Origin: Calothrix sp. NIES-2098
GTDB lineage: Bacteria; Cyanobacteriota; Cyanobacteriia; Cyanobacteriales; Nostocaceae
Assembly: GCA_002368175.1 (NCBI GenBank)
Contig: AP018172.1
Span: 3,966,001 to 4,030,000 of the forward strand
Length of the DNA stretch: 64,000 nt
Direction of reading: 5' to 3'
The translations under genes were made by a program, and so were the position numbers. Shown piece after piece: positions 1-8,077 of this stretch; the first letter of the stretch is position 1, and each line of letters starts with the position of its first letter. A model generated the notes under the pieces. It was given only the letters and a program-made list of their open reading frames with translations, was not told the DNA's origin and did no database searches.

Positions 1-503
1 TGTCCGCCAGATAACGCCGTACCCTTCTCTTTGAGTTTGTCTTTGACTTCACTCCAAATCGCAGCGCGTCTTAAGGAATCTTCGACTAATTCATCGAGAT
101 TACCTTTATAGCCATTAGCACGCGGGCCAAAAGCAATATTTTCATAAATTGATTTCGGGAAAGGATTCGGTCTTTGAAAAACCATCCCAACTTGGCGGCG
201 TAATTTAACCGAATTAATTCTGGGATCGTAAATATTGCGATCGCGGTAATTTAATCTACCCTCTACCTTAGCACCGGGAATCAAATCGTTCATGCGGTTG
301 AAGCAGCGTAGTAGGGTACTTTTACCACATCCTGAAGGGCCAATAAAAGCAACTATTTGTTTCTCAGGAATCTGCAAATAGACATCTAGAAGTGCTAGAA
401 ATCCCCCATAGTATACTTTCACACCTTCAACATCAAATACGGTGTTGTTTTGGTTTAGTGTAGCGCTATCTGATTGATTTCTGCTGTTGCTGCTATAGGG
501 CAT
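1..503 (-). CDS. pstB: Phosphate ABC transporter ATP-binding protein PstB (partial, 3' end outside window)
   Basis: ATPase that powers high-affinity phosphate import with the PstCA channel on the cytoplasmic face. The frame is open from an ATG at 503 to the window edge, giving about 167 N-terminal residues. The Walker A motif GPSGCGKST, the Q-loop region VGMVFQRPNPFPKSIYENI and the start of the ABC signature (ALSGGQ) at the very edge can be read. The residues NRMNDLIPGAKVEG after Walker A are typical of PstB rather than other ABC ATPases. A GGAG ribosome-binding site lies just upstream of 503. It is the fifth gene of the pst operon, 69 bp after pstA. Walker B is outside the window. Confidence 0.95.
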   Translation of the reverse strand, partial: MPYSSNSRNQSDSATLNQNNTVFDVEGVKVYYGGFLALLDVYLQIPEKQIVAFIGPSGCGKSTLLRCFNRMNDLIPGAKVEGRLNYRDRNIYDPRINSVKLRRQVGMVFQRPNPFPKSIYENIAFGPRANGYKGNLDELVEDSLRRAAIWSEVKDKLKEKGTALSGG

Positions 504-572
504 TTTCCGAATCTCCTACTATTTAACAATGCCTAATTAATCAAATAAAAATCCAAGTTATTTGGCGAGCAA

Positions 573-1472
573 TTAATGGATAGTGAAGCGTTGTCTAATA
601 TAAATTGCTACCCCATTCAAAGCTAAAATTAAGAGTAACAACGCGATAATTGTCGCTGCTGCTGCATTTGCAAAACCTGGTTCTGGGCGAGTAATGTAAC
701 TGTATATTTGAATGGGTAACGCCATAAATCTCTGGAATAAACCAGGGTTGAATGTTAGAAAACCCACCGCACCGACAACAATTAAAGATGCAGCATCTCC
801 AATAGCACGAGATATTGAGATAATCACTCCTGTGAGGATACCAGGAATAGCATAGGGTATGACATGGCTACTAATAGTTTTCCATTTGGTAGCACCCAAT
901 CCATAAGATGCATATCTCAGAGAATTCGGAACGGCACGAATTGCTTCTCTAGCTGTGACAATAATTACTGGTAAAGACAATAAAGATAAAGTCAATGCAC
1001 CAGAAATTAAAGCAGGGCCAAAGCCAAGCAAATAGTTAAAAACTCCTAAACCCAACAATCCATAAACAATAGAAGGTACTCCCGCTAGATTACTGATATT
1101 AATCTCAATAATTGCTGTCCACCAATTTCTCGGTGCATACTCTTCTAAATATAAAGCGGCTCCCACACCAATTGGAACTGTGACTACAATGACAACAATT
1201 CCTAAGATAATGCTGCTAATAATTGCCGGACGTATACCACCTTCATCGGGGAAACGAGAAGGGGTTTCTGTGAGAAAACCAGGGGATAAAAATCTGGCTA
1301 ATCCGTCGCGGAAGATATCAAAAAGTAGTAAGGCGAGGACGAATAAGCCAATCAACAACCCTATTAAAAAAAGGATTTCAAATACTTTTCCTAAAGTTTC
1401 TCTTTTTTCAATGTTATCAGTAAATTCTGCTGTCGAATCTAGATAATCATCTCGTTGGTAAGTTGTAGCCAT
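573..1472 (-). CDS. pstA: Phosphate ABC transporter permease PstA
   Basis: Inner-membrane permease that forms the phosphate channel with PstC. The 299 residues contain about six hydrophobic segments. The EAA-type loop reads ALRYASYGLGATKWKTI-like near residue 190 and contacts PstB. The motif GVGAALYLEEYAPRNWW in the second third is characteristic of PstA. The start ATG lies 5 bp after the pstC stop, so the genes are probably translated together. The length is normal for the family and I see no defect. Confidence 0.95.
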   Translation of the reverse strand: MATTYQRDDYLDSTAEFTDNIEKRETLGKVFEILFLIGLLIGLFVLALLLFDIFRDGLARFLSPGFLTETPSRFPDEGGIRPAIISSIILGIVVIVVTVPIGVGAALYLEEYAPRNWWTAIIEINISNLAGVPSIVYGLLGLGVFNYLLGFGPALISGALTLSLLSLPVIIVTAREAIRAVPNSLRYASYGLGATKWKTISSHVIPYAIPGILTGVIISISRAIGDAASLIVVGAVGFLTFNPGLFQRFMALPIQIYSYITRPEPGFANAAAATIIALLLLILALNGVAIYIRQRFTIH

Positions 1473-1477
1473 ATTTA

Positions 1478-2419
1478 TTAATCGTATTTTTCTTTAAATC
1501 GGTTAGCAACCCAGTAACTAATAATGTTCAAAGCTAGGGTAATTAAAAACAAAAGCGCGCCTACAGCATATAAAGTCTGGAAATTTAGGCTACCACGGGG
1601 GCTATCTCCACCAGAAATTTGTGCCATATAAGCTGTCATTGTTTCTACTGATTCTGCGAAGTTAATAGTTAGTTTCGGTTGTTGTCCCGCAGCAATTACG
1701 ACAGTCATTGTTTCGCCGACAGCACGTGAAATTCCCAAAATAATAGAAGCGATAATCCCCGAAAGGGCGGCTGGTAGCACAACTCTAAAAATAGATTCTA
1801 GTTTAGTAATACCTAAAGCGTAAGCGCCTTCTCTTAAAGAACGGGGAACTGCTTGAATAGCATCTAAGCTAATAGAACCAACTGTAGGAGTAATCATTAC
1901 TCCCATCATTAATCCTGCACTTAAAGCGTTGAATAATTCTAAAGGAAGGACATTTCGTAGTAATGGCGTGACAAATAGTAATGCAAAATAACCATATACT
2001 ACAGTTGGTATTCCTGCTAAAAGTTCAACTGCTGGGCGTAAAATTGCTGCTACTTTAGGTTGAGCGTATTCACTTAAATAAATTGCCGAAGATAAACCTA
2101 GAGGAATAGCCACAGCCATTGCGATCGCTGTTGTTAAGAGCGTACCATTAATCAAAGGCCAAACACCAAAATGTTGCTCGGCAAATAAAGGTGTCCACTT
2201 AGTATCAAGAAAGAACTGGGCGAAAGAAACTTTTTGGAAAAAGCCAAATGCCTCTTTAAAGATAATGAGGACAATGCCGAAAGTAGTGAATACGGAAACT
2301 AACGCGCAAGCAAATAAAATTATCCCAATTAACTTTTCTACGATATCGTCTGAGGCATTTTTTTCTAGCGACTGTCTAAAACTTTGATATGAATCGTCAC
2401 GAGGATTTATATTTTGCAT
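1478..2419 (-). CDS. pstC: Phosphate ABC transporter permease PstC
   Basis: Partner permease of PstA. It has 313 residues, with a cytoplasmic N-terminus of about 30 residues and then six predicted membrane segments. The PstC hallmarks FGVWPLINGTLLTTAIA and LSSAIYLSEYA are visible. The EAA loop (SLREGAYALGITKLESIF) precedes the last helices. The gene starts 26 bp after pstS and almost abuts pstA, which indicates one transcript. Expression is probably controlled by phosphate starvation as in other cyanobacteria, but I could not see a convincing Pho box near it. Confidence 0.95.
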   Translation of the reverse strand: MQNINPRDDSYQSFRQSLEKNASDDIVEKLIGIILFACALVSVFTTFGIVLIIFKEAFGFFQKVSFAQFFLDTKWTPLFAEQHFGVWPLINGTLLTTAIAMAVAIPLGLSSAIYLSEYAQPKVAAILRPAVELLAGIPTVVYGYFALLFVTPLLRNVLPLELFNALSAGLMMGVMITPTVGSISLDAIQAVPRSLREGAYALGITKLESIFRVVLPAALSGIIASIILGISRAVGETMTVVIAAGQQPKLTINFAESVETMTAYMAQISGGDSPRGSLNFQTLYAVGALLFLITLALNIISYWVANRFKEKYD

Positions 2420-2445
2420 AAAAATTCTCTTGCATCCAGCATAAT

Positions 2446-3447
2446 TTAAATAAAGTTGGTGATTGGTTCACCAGGTTTAGATTTTTTAAATTTTGTCCCA
2501 GTTTCACCTTTTGCAAATTTTTGTTTCACTTTGACGTAGGCTTCATCTGGTAGCGCTACATAACCAACGCTATCTACCCATTTCCAAGAATTATCTAGAT
2601 AAAAATCTACAAACTCTTTAACTGCTGGTTTATTATCTAAAGATTTTTTACTCACATAGATGAATAAAGGACGCGATAAGGGCGTGTAGGTATTTTTGAT
2701 GACGTTATCTACTGGAACGGGTTTTTCACACTTTCCTGTTGGGCTTTCTACAGCTACTAAATTTAATTTATCTTGGTTTTGGATGTAATAAGATATACCG
2801 ACATAACCCAAAGCTGTAGCATCACCTGACACCCCTTGTACGAGTAGGTTTTGATTGTGACTGGGAGTATAATCTGTTCTGCCTTTCTTAGCTTTGCCAG
2901 TCACAGCTTGAGTCATATAATCAAATGTTCCTGTATCAGAAGCCGGCGCATATAACTTGAGCTTTTGATTCGGAAATTTCGGATTTACTTGATTCCAATT
3001 TAAAATTTTACCGTCTGATTTAGCATTCCAAATTTTATCTAATTCCTTAATAGTTAGACATTTAGCAAAGTTATTTTTACGATTAGCAATGACAGCAATT
3101 CCATCTAAAGCTATGGGTAACTCTACAAATTCAATTTTCTTACTGCTACATTTTTTGATTTCTTCATCCCTAATGGTACGAGAAGCACCAACAATATCAA
3201 TATCACCATTACAAAACTTACTGATACCACCACCAGTCCCGCTAGAGGCGACACTAACTTGTGCTTGAGGTTTTACCTTACCGTACTCTTCTGCAACTGC
3301 TAAAGAAATTGGGAACCCCACAGCAGCACCATCAATACTCACCTGACTTTTCAATTCTTGTCCGCCGTTACAAGCAGTAATGCTACTAATAATCAACATG
3401 AAATTGGTAAGATAACAGCTAGATTTAAATAGGCTACGCCGATTCAT
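2446..3447 (-). CDS. pstS: Phosphate-binding periplasmic lipoprotein PstS
   Basis: Captures phosphate outside the inner membrane and delivers it to PstCA. A signal peptide with a lipobox-like end (SSITAC, Cys about 26) suggests a lipid anchor. The body shows PstS ligand motifs: SSGTGGGISKFCNGDIDIVGASR (first lobe) and YAPASDTGTFDYMTQAVTG (second lobe). The residues ALGYVGISYY also fit. Its 333 residues are typical. It lies 59 bp downstream of a sulfate-type binding protein and directly upstream of pstC, so the operon has two binding proteins. Confidence 0.93.
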   Translation of the reverse strand: MNRRSLFKSSCYLTNFMLIISSITACNGGQELKSQVSIDGAAVGFPISLAVAEEYGKVKPQAQVSVASSGTGGGISKFCNGDIDIVGASRTIRDEEIKKCSSKKIEFVELPIALDGIAVIANRKNNFAKCLTIKELDKIWNAKSDGKILNWNQVNPKFPNQKLKLYAPASDTGTFDYMTQAVTGKAKKGRTDYTPSHNQNLLVQGVSGDATALGYVGISYYIQNQDKLNLVAVESPTGKCEKPVPVDNVIKNTYTPLSRPLFIYVSKKSLDNKPAVKEFVDFYLDNSWKWVDSVGYVALPDEAYVKVKQKFAKGETGTKFKKSKPGEPITNFI

Positions 3448-3506
3448 AAACTATCCAAAATTTGCAAGTAAGTTAAACTTTGAGGCTTGCTGGGTGCAAT
3501 CAGATT

Positions 3507-4637
3507 TCATGCTTTTTTTGCAGATTGCACCTTATCAAAAATTGCCCCATCGACAAAAAACTTCTTCTGAATTAAATCCCAACCACCTAAATCTTGAGAT
3601 GTGAATAAAGTATTGATTGGTGGATATTTTGCTACTACTTCTTGGCTAACAGTAGGATTGACAGGACGATATTGTAACTTAGCAAATTCGCGCTGGGCTT
3701 CTGTGGAGTATAAGAAATCAACGAATGCTGCGGCAACTTCTCTGTTCCCGTGTTTATCAACGTTTTTATCAACTATAGCAACAGGATTGTCAATGGAAAT
3801 ATTTACTTGTGGTACTGTATAAGGCAGTTTTGAGCCATTCTGTTGCGCTAAAGCGATCTCGTTTTCGTAGTTGATTAAAACATCTCCCTGTTTTTGCTGG
3901 AAAAATAAATCGCTAGCTTCACGAGCATCTTTTGTGAGAATTGGCGTATTTTTATAGACTTTGGTGACATAATCTAAAGCTGTTGCTTCATCACCACCAG
4001 TTAGAGTTACTGAACCCCACAAAGCTAAAAATTCCCAAATAGCAATACCAGAAGTTTTCGGGTTGGCTGCAATTAATGTAACGCCGTCTTTTGCCAAGTC
4101 TTGCCAACTATTAATACCTTTGGGGTTGCCTTCACGAGTTACAATCGCTGCCACAGATCTACTAACAATACCATTTCTCGGCGATTTGTTTTCCCAACCC
4201 GGTTTAATCAAACCTGCTTGCTGAATTTTGTTGACATCTAAAGGCAGTGCTAAGTGTACTATATCTGCTTCTTGGGAACCTGCAATTACAGCTGCGGCTT
4301 GCGCGCCAGAACCGCCATAAATTTGCTCAAAAGTGACATTTTGATTGTGTTCTTTTTTCCACTTTTCGACAAATTTAGGAATTATTTGGTCGTGAGCAGC
4401 TTTAGTAACAGAGAAAGAAACAAGCTTGAGCCTGACATCAGATTGCCCTGCAAATCTGGTTTCCGAACAAGATGCGATCGCTATACTTAAAATAGCTCCT
4501 ACCAACAACAAACTTACAAAGCTGCGAACATTACGTACTTTTAACCAACGTGCAACTATGTGTTGGTAATGCCGTATAGTCTGCAAAATTTTATCCACAA
4601 TTAAGTATGCTAATTGCGCTAGATATTGCAAGCTCAT
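3507..4637 (-). CDS. Sulfate-type ABC transporter substrate-binding lipoprotein (Sbp family)
   Basis: Periplasmic oxyanion-binding protein of the sulfate/thiosulfate Sbp family. The family signatures YGGSGAQAAAVIAGSQEAD, NPKTSGIAIWEFLALWGSV and GDVLINYENE are clear. An N-terminal extension of about 40 residues precedes a hydrophobic segment ending in a lipobox (AIASC). The frame reaches a TTG at 4643, but the ATG at 4637 has a GGAG about 9 bp upstream, so I chose it (376 aa). No sulfate permease genes are in the window; the next gene is pstS, 59 bp away. Either it belongs to a distant sulfate transporter or it supplies another tetrahedral oxyanion. Substrate is not provable from the sequence. 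Confidence 0.85.
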   Translation of the reverse strand: MSLQYLAQLAYLIVDKILQTIRHYQHIVARWLKVRNVRSFVSLLLVGAILSIAIASCSETRFAGQSDVRLKLVSFSVTKAAHDQIIPKFVEKWKKEHNQNVTFEQIYGGSGAQAAAVIAGSQEADIVHLALPLDVNKIQQAGLIKPGWENKSPRNGIVSRSVAAIVTREGNPKGINSWQDLAKDGVTLIAANPKTSGIAIWEFLALWGSVTLTGGDEATALDYVTKVYKNTPILTKDAREASDLFFQQKQGDVLINYENEIALAQQNGSKLPYTVPQVNISIDNPVAIVDKNVDKHGNREVAAAFVDFLYSTEAQREFAKLQYRPVNPTVSQEVVAKYPPINTLFTSQDLGGWDLIQKKFFVDGAIFDKVQSAKKA

Positions 4638-5027
4638 CAGCAATTGCTCCTTTTTACGGTATATTGGGCGAGATACCGTTGTTCAAAGTATTATACACAC
4701 TATAAAGTGATATCTATCATTATTTTTTGTTACTAAGTTAGCAAATTACTATAAGCAAGCAGCGCTGAGGCTTCTAAAAAAGAAGGAACCATAAAGGACA
4801 CTAAGCAACGAGGGTTTACTGATAGAAACGCCGAATTTGCACAACGTTTGGCTACTGAAGGTTAACAGCCAACAAACTCCATAAGTGATTTTGTAATTTA
4901 AAGCCGTAATAGGTTATACCAATTTTAAATTCATTAAAAATCCCTCCTACCGAGGAGGGATATAGTATGATTTGGTGTAATTAGAATTGATGCACTTATG
5001 ACATCAAAATTGAATACTTAACAAACA
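4638..5027. other. Intergenic region upstream of the phosphate operon
   Basis: The stretch holds the probable promoter of the operon that starts at 4637 (AT-rich, about 4660-4740). It also holds a short gene-like relic on the plus strand (4755-4864, no start codon) and, near 4911-4982, an imperfect inverted-repeat element with the hairpin described separately. No intact gene is visible. Confidence 0.5.
4911..4982 (-). terminator. Hairpin terminator within a MITE-like inverted repeat
   Basis: A perfect 8-bp stem with a 4-nt loop (TCCCTCCT / AGGAGGGA, 4941-4960) is followed on the minus strand by a T-run (complement of 4936-4940). This fits an intrinsic terminator 68 bp after the secreted-protein gene that ends at 5028. 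The flanks are also inverted: TTATACCAATT on the left and ATTTGGTGTAA on the right. The terminator may therefore come from a small dispersed repeat. Confidence 0.6.
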
Positions 5028-5651
5028 TTAGTCAATGAGTTGTGGGCTAGGAACCTGTGCGTTAATATCTGCCTGAGATAAAGTAGGAAGCAACCAATTA
5101 CCTTCACCAGCCTTGAAGATTTTGGCAGGTACAATATTTAACTCAATAGCACCAGTAGCGGGATTAATTCTCGCAATTGACTGCGTACCATCGACAAACT
5201 TAACAGCAATTGGTTCAGTTAACTCTTGTACTTCAGCAGTTGGACTTAAAGCTATCCTTGTACCTGCGGGGAAGTAGATACCATCGCAATCCCAATCATC
5301 ATCTGTGATTTGCCCAGCTGCTAAGAAGTACAGTTGCGTTGGATATTTTTTTGGTTTATTGGCGTAGACACCCAAAGTTCCACCAGTTTGATTAAAGCAC
5401 TGCGCCCGTTTTCTAGCTGTTTCCATTACATACTTTTGAGACTGCAATTGTGATAGTCTTTCTTGAAATTGTTCGGGTGTATAGCCAGCTTGCTCTGGGT
5501 TGGCTTGCACGCTTTGTAGTTGAGAGAGTTCCTGAGTTACCTCAGCATAGTCAGTCCCTTTAGTGAAATCTTTACCTGCCCAAGAAGGTTGAGCAACTGT
5601 TAGATTCAAGATGAACACAAGGGCGACAAGAATAATTTTGACGAACTTCAT
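5028..5651 (-). CDS. Secreted protein of unknown function
   Basis: I do not recognise a characterised family. The 207-residue product begins with a clear signal peptide (MKFVKIILVALVFILNLTVA, probable cleavage after PSWA), so it should be periplasmic or outside the cell. Residues about 35-75 are Gln/Glu-rich and helical (QELSQLQSVQ, QERLSQLQSQ). The second half looks beta-rich and has two cysteines, in RAQCFNQTGG and DWDCDG, that could pair. The ATG at 5651 has a GGAG just upstream (AAGGAGAAAAAT), which supports the start. It is monocistronic, with a terminator-like hairpin downstream. Confidence 0.75.
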   Translation of the reverse strand: MKFVKIILVALVFILNLTVAQPSWAGKDFTKGTDYAEVTQELSQLQSVQANPEQAGYTPEQFQERLSQLQSQKYVMETARKRAQCFNQTGGTLGVYANKPKKYPTQLYFLAAGQITDDDWDCDGIYFPAGTRIALSPTAEVQELTEPIAVKFVDGTQSIARINPATGAIELNIVPAKIFKAGEGNWLLPTLSQADINAQVPSPQLID

Positions 5652-6069
5652 ATTTTTCTCCTTGGTGTGAGATTCTTAATAATCAATTAAGGAAGTTATT
5701 AACCGATCAATGCTTGAGTAAAAGGATGAAAAGCCAGGTTTATTGCACAGCTAAGAAAGCTTTTTGATGATTTTTACACAAGTCTTGATTTAGTGTAAAG
5801 CTAAGTCTTAAATCTTTGACAAACTCTCAAGTTTGTTAGTTAGGATTGAGCAGCAATTGACAAATCCGCTATTGTTTCTACTTACTTCACTTGCACTTAG
5901 TAAGATTTTAAATTAACTATTTTAAATGAAATGACAGCAGATTCAATATGAGATTTGTGAAATGAGATAAATTTTTAAGTTGCTTCAAATTAGTTGCGAT
6001 CGCTAGCTAAAGAAAGATGTGTCGCTACCCAATATGGGCAATAACAAAGATTGCCATATCTTTTTGCTA
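5652..6069. other. Intergenic region between two minus-strand genes
   Basis: Contains the promoter region of the secreted-protein gene and the 3' flank of the CadD-like gene. I see one perfect 7-bp hairpin (ACAAACT-CTCA-AGTTTGT, 5819-5836) and a HIP1 octamer near 5998. I see no gene. Confidence 0.5.
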
Positions 6070-6771
6070 TTACAAACTTTCAGCTTTGAATTTATAGTTT
6101 TGAATGATTTTGATTAGTGCCATTAAAGACAAACAAGTAACTATCAAGGTAATCGGAGCTAGCGAAGCACTGTCTAGGATAATAAACACACCTAAACCTA
6201 TCAAGACAAAGGGAACAAAATTATTACCATAGCGAGTTAACAAATTAGCGATCGCACTCTGGCAGGTTAGTTTATAAGTGACATAACACCAAACACCTAC
6301 GAGCAATAAAAAGACTGCAATGATGACTAGCAACTCCGAAACAGCACTGTTAGCAAACAATGGCATATAGATACCTATATTATCACTGCCGTTAGCAATG
6401 GTAATAGCCGCTACGCTATACGCTTGAGGAGATAAAAAACTAGCGAAAGGAGAAGTATGAGATAATTCTATTTCTGATTCTTCATCAGCAGAATTCATTT
6501 CGGGATTGAGTAAGCGATTTAATCCAATGGTAATTGGTACTAAACCCAAAAGCCCAATTAAATTAGATGGTAATATTAATCCTCCGAGAAAACCAAATAA
6601 GCTGGCAATCACTAAAGTACAGAAGCCTAGATACTGACCAATTACGATGTGACGACGGCGGAAAGTGGCATTTGCTTGAGAGAATAACAGTGTGAGGATG
6701 ACTAAATCATCTAGGTTTGTAGCTGTAAAAGCTGTGATTCCCGTGGGGATAGCTGTAATAAGTTCGTTCAT
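6070..6771 (-). CDS. CadD-like cadmium resistance / LysE-superfamily transporter
   Basis: The 233-residue membrane protein opens with the CadD signature: a first helix ending FTATNLDDLVILTLLFSQ, whose acidic pair within the membrane is typical of the family. It is followed by RRRHIVIGQYLGF. About six membrane segments are visible, with a cytoplasmic acidic loop (MNSADEESEIEL, about 95-106). A second repeat starts YSVAAITIANGSDNIGIYMPLFA. Family members export Cd2+ or other cations, but many cyanobacterial copies have no tested substrate. It stands alone and no metal-responsive regulator gene is adjacent. Confidence 0.82.
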   Translation of the reverse strand: MNELITAIPTGITAFTATNLDDLVILTLLFSQANATFRRRHIVIGQYLGFCTLVIASLFGFLGGLILPSNLIGLLGLVPITIGLNRLLNPEMNSADEESEIELSHTSPFASFLSPQAYSVAAITIANGSDNIGIYMPLFANSAVSELLVIIAVFLLLVGVWCYVTYKLTCQSAIANLLTRYGNNFVPFVLIGLGVFIILDSASLAPITLIVTCLSLMALIKIIQNYKFKAESL

Positions 6772-7077
6772 GTCTATCTCTTATCAATTTTCTTGCCGCT
6801 ACTTTTTCTAGTAGCGTTCGTTGATGTCTGCAAATGCTGGGAAAATTGCTATTGAATGAAGCGTGCAGATATAGCATTTCCAATTCAATTGGTAAGTTGT
6901 GTTAACTGGTAATGAAGTACAAAAGGTATAATTTCACTTTGTGAGCTTGCTCGTTCAACACAAATATTCGGTTGTATTAAAAAACTTGAGATCTGTTAGA
7001 GTCAAAGCTATACGTTTATTGTTTCAGTCAAATGTCAGATCTTAGCTAATAATCGGAAAAGCACTGATGGCTGATTT
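6772..7077. other. Intergenic region
   Basis: 306 bp, AT-rich. It includes the upstream region of the CadD-like gene. No convincing gene, hairpin terminator or known operator was seen. Confidence 0.5.
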
Positions 7078-7740
7078 TTAGTAATGAGTTAGCTTTTCAA
7101 TAACTTTGTTGTTATCGCCAACTGGTTGTTCAACGGTAAAATGTTTATTGCTGGAACTTGCTTTAGGAAATTTGCTGTTGGTTTGAATATGTAACCCACC
7201 TGGTAGTAGAGCTACTTTATTTTCTTTAGTATCATTTGGAGTATGCACTAAAGTTACTTTAAGCTCATTAATAACTTGTTGCTGCTCTTTGATAACTTGA
7301 GTTAGTTCGTTGAGTTTTTGAGCGTGTAATTCATCCAATTTTTGATGAAGCAGTTCAATATTTTGACTGGCTCTCAGATTCACTTGGTGGTCGATTTCGG
7401 CATTTCTACGATCGGTATCAGATTGGCGATTTTGACTCATTAATACAATTGGTGCTGTATAGGCTGAAGCAAATGAAAATACTAAATTGAGCATGATAAA
7501 TGGAGATTCATCCCAGTGAGGAACTCCTGGTGCTAAGTTCATTCCCACCCATCCTGCTAAGATAGTGCTTTGACAAATGAGAAATTTCCAAGAGCCTACA
7601 TGACTTGCTAATTTATCGGCAAGCTGTTGTCCTTGTGTTAATTGCTCTGTAGATGTATTGTCAGCTTTTTCTACAACTGGGGTGTTGTGAACTACTGGGA
7701 AATCAACGCTGTTTGATAATGTTTTTTTAGTGGTATTCAT
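7078..7740 (-). CDS. DUF1003 membrane protein
   Basis: The central part, KLASHVGSWKFLICQSTILAGWVGMN through LNLVFSFASAYTAPIVLMSQNRQ, matches DUF1003: two membrane helices and the conserved SQNRQ-D-RN stretch at the membrane exit. A coiled coil follows (LRASQNIELLHQKLDELHAQKLNELTQ). The C-terminal 60 residues are variable. Function is unknown. The open frame begins at a GTG at 7884, but the first 48 codons look non-coding. The ATG at 7740, preceded by TAGGTG, gives the expected 220-residue protein and is preferred. Confidence 0.8.
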   Translation of the reverse strand: MNTTKKTLSNSVDFPVVHNTPVVEKADNTSTEQLTQGQQLADKLASHVGSWKFLICQSTILAGWVGMNLAPGVPHWDESPFIMLNLVFSFASAYTAPIVLMSQNRQSDTDRRNAEIDHQVNLRASQNIELLHQKLDELHAQKLNELTQVIKEQQQVINELKVTLVHTPNDTKENKVALLPGGLHIQTNSKFPKASSSNKHFTVEQPVGDNNKVIEKLTHY

Positions 7741-8077
7741 GTTGCACCTATTTGGGTAATTCAATTTGTGTTTGGCTCCATGTCTTTTAATGTACGATTT
7801 CCTAACGATAGAATCAAATATTCTTTTTTTTAGAACTGATAAATAAAAATGATTGACTGCAAGAATATTTGCTGGTAACTGCACCCCTAGACTGCCAAAG
7901 ATAGAAGCAAAGCAGTAAGAGTTGAAAGATGAAGCTGCTGATTCGGTTCGAGGCGATCGCTCTTTTAGGGCTACTCTAACGCCCCAGATCGTGCGGTTAT
8001 TGGCGTTGACTCAGCAATAACGCACGCTACCGAGATGGAAATGCGATCGTTATCTTCGCATCTCAAAATTGTTATAA

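Noticed and set aside
4755..4864. Plus-strand gene-like relic (ending GFTDRNAEFAQRLATEG) that faintly recalls the start of high-light-inducible proteins
   Set aside because: No start codon, only about 36 codons after a stop, and no membrane helix follows; similarity is too weak to call.
4941..4960. Hairpin considered as a riboswitch or small RNA
   Set aside because: Stem plus T-run on the minus strand right after a gene end is simplest as a terminator.
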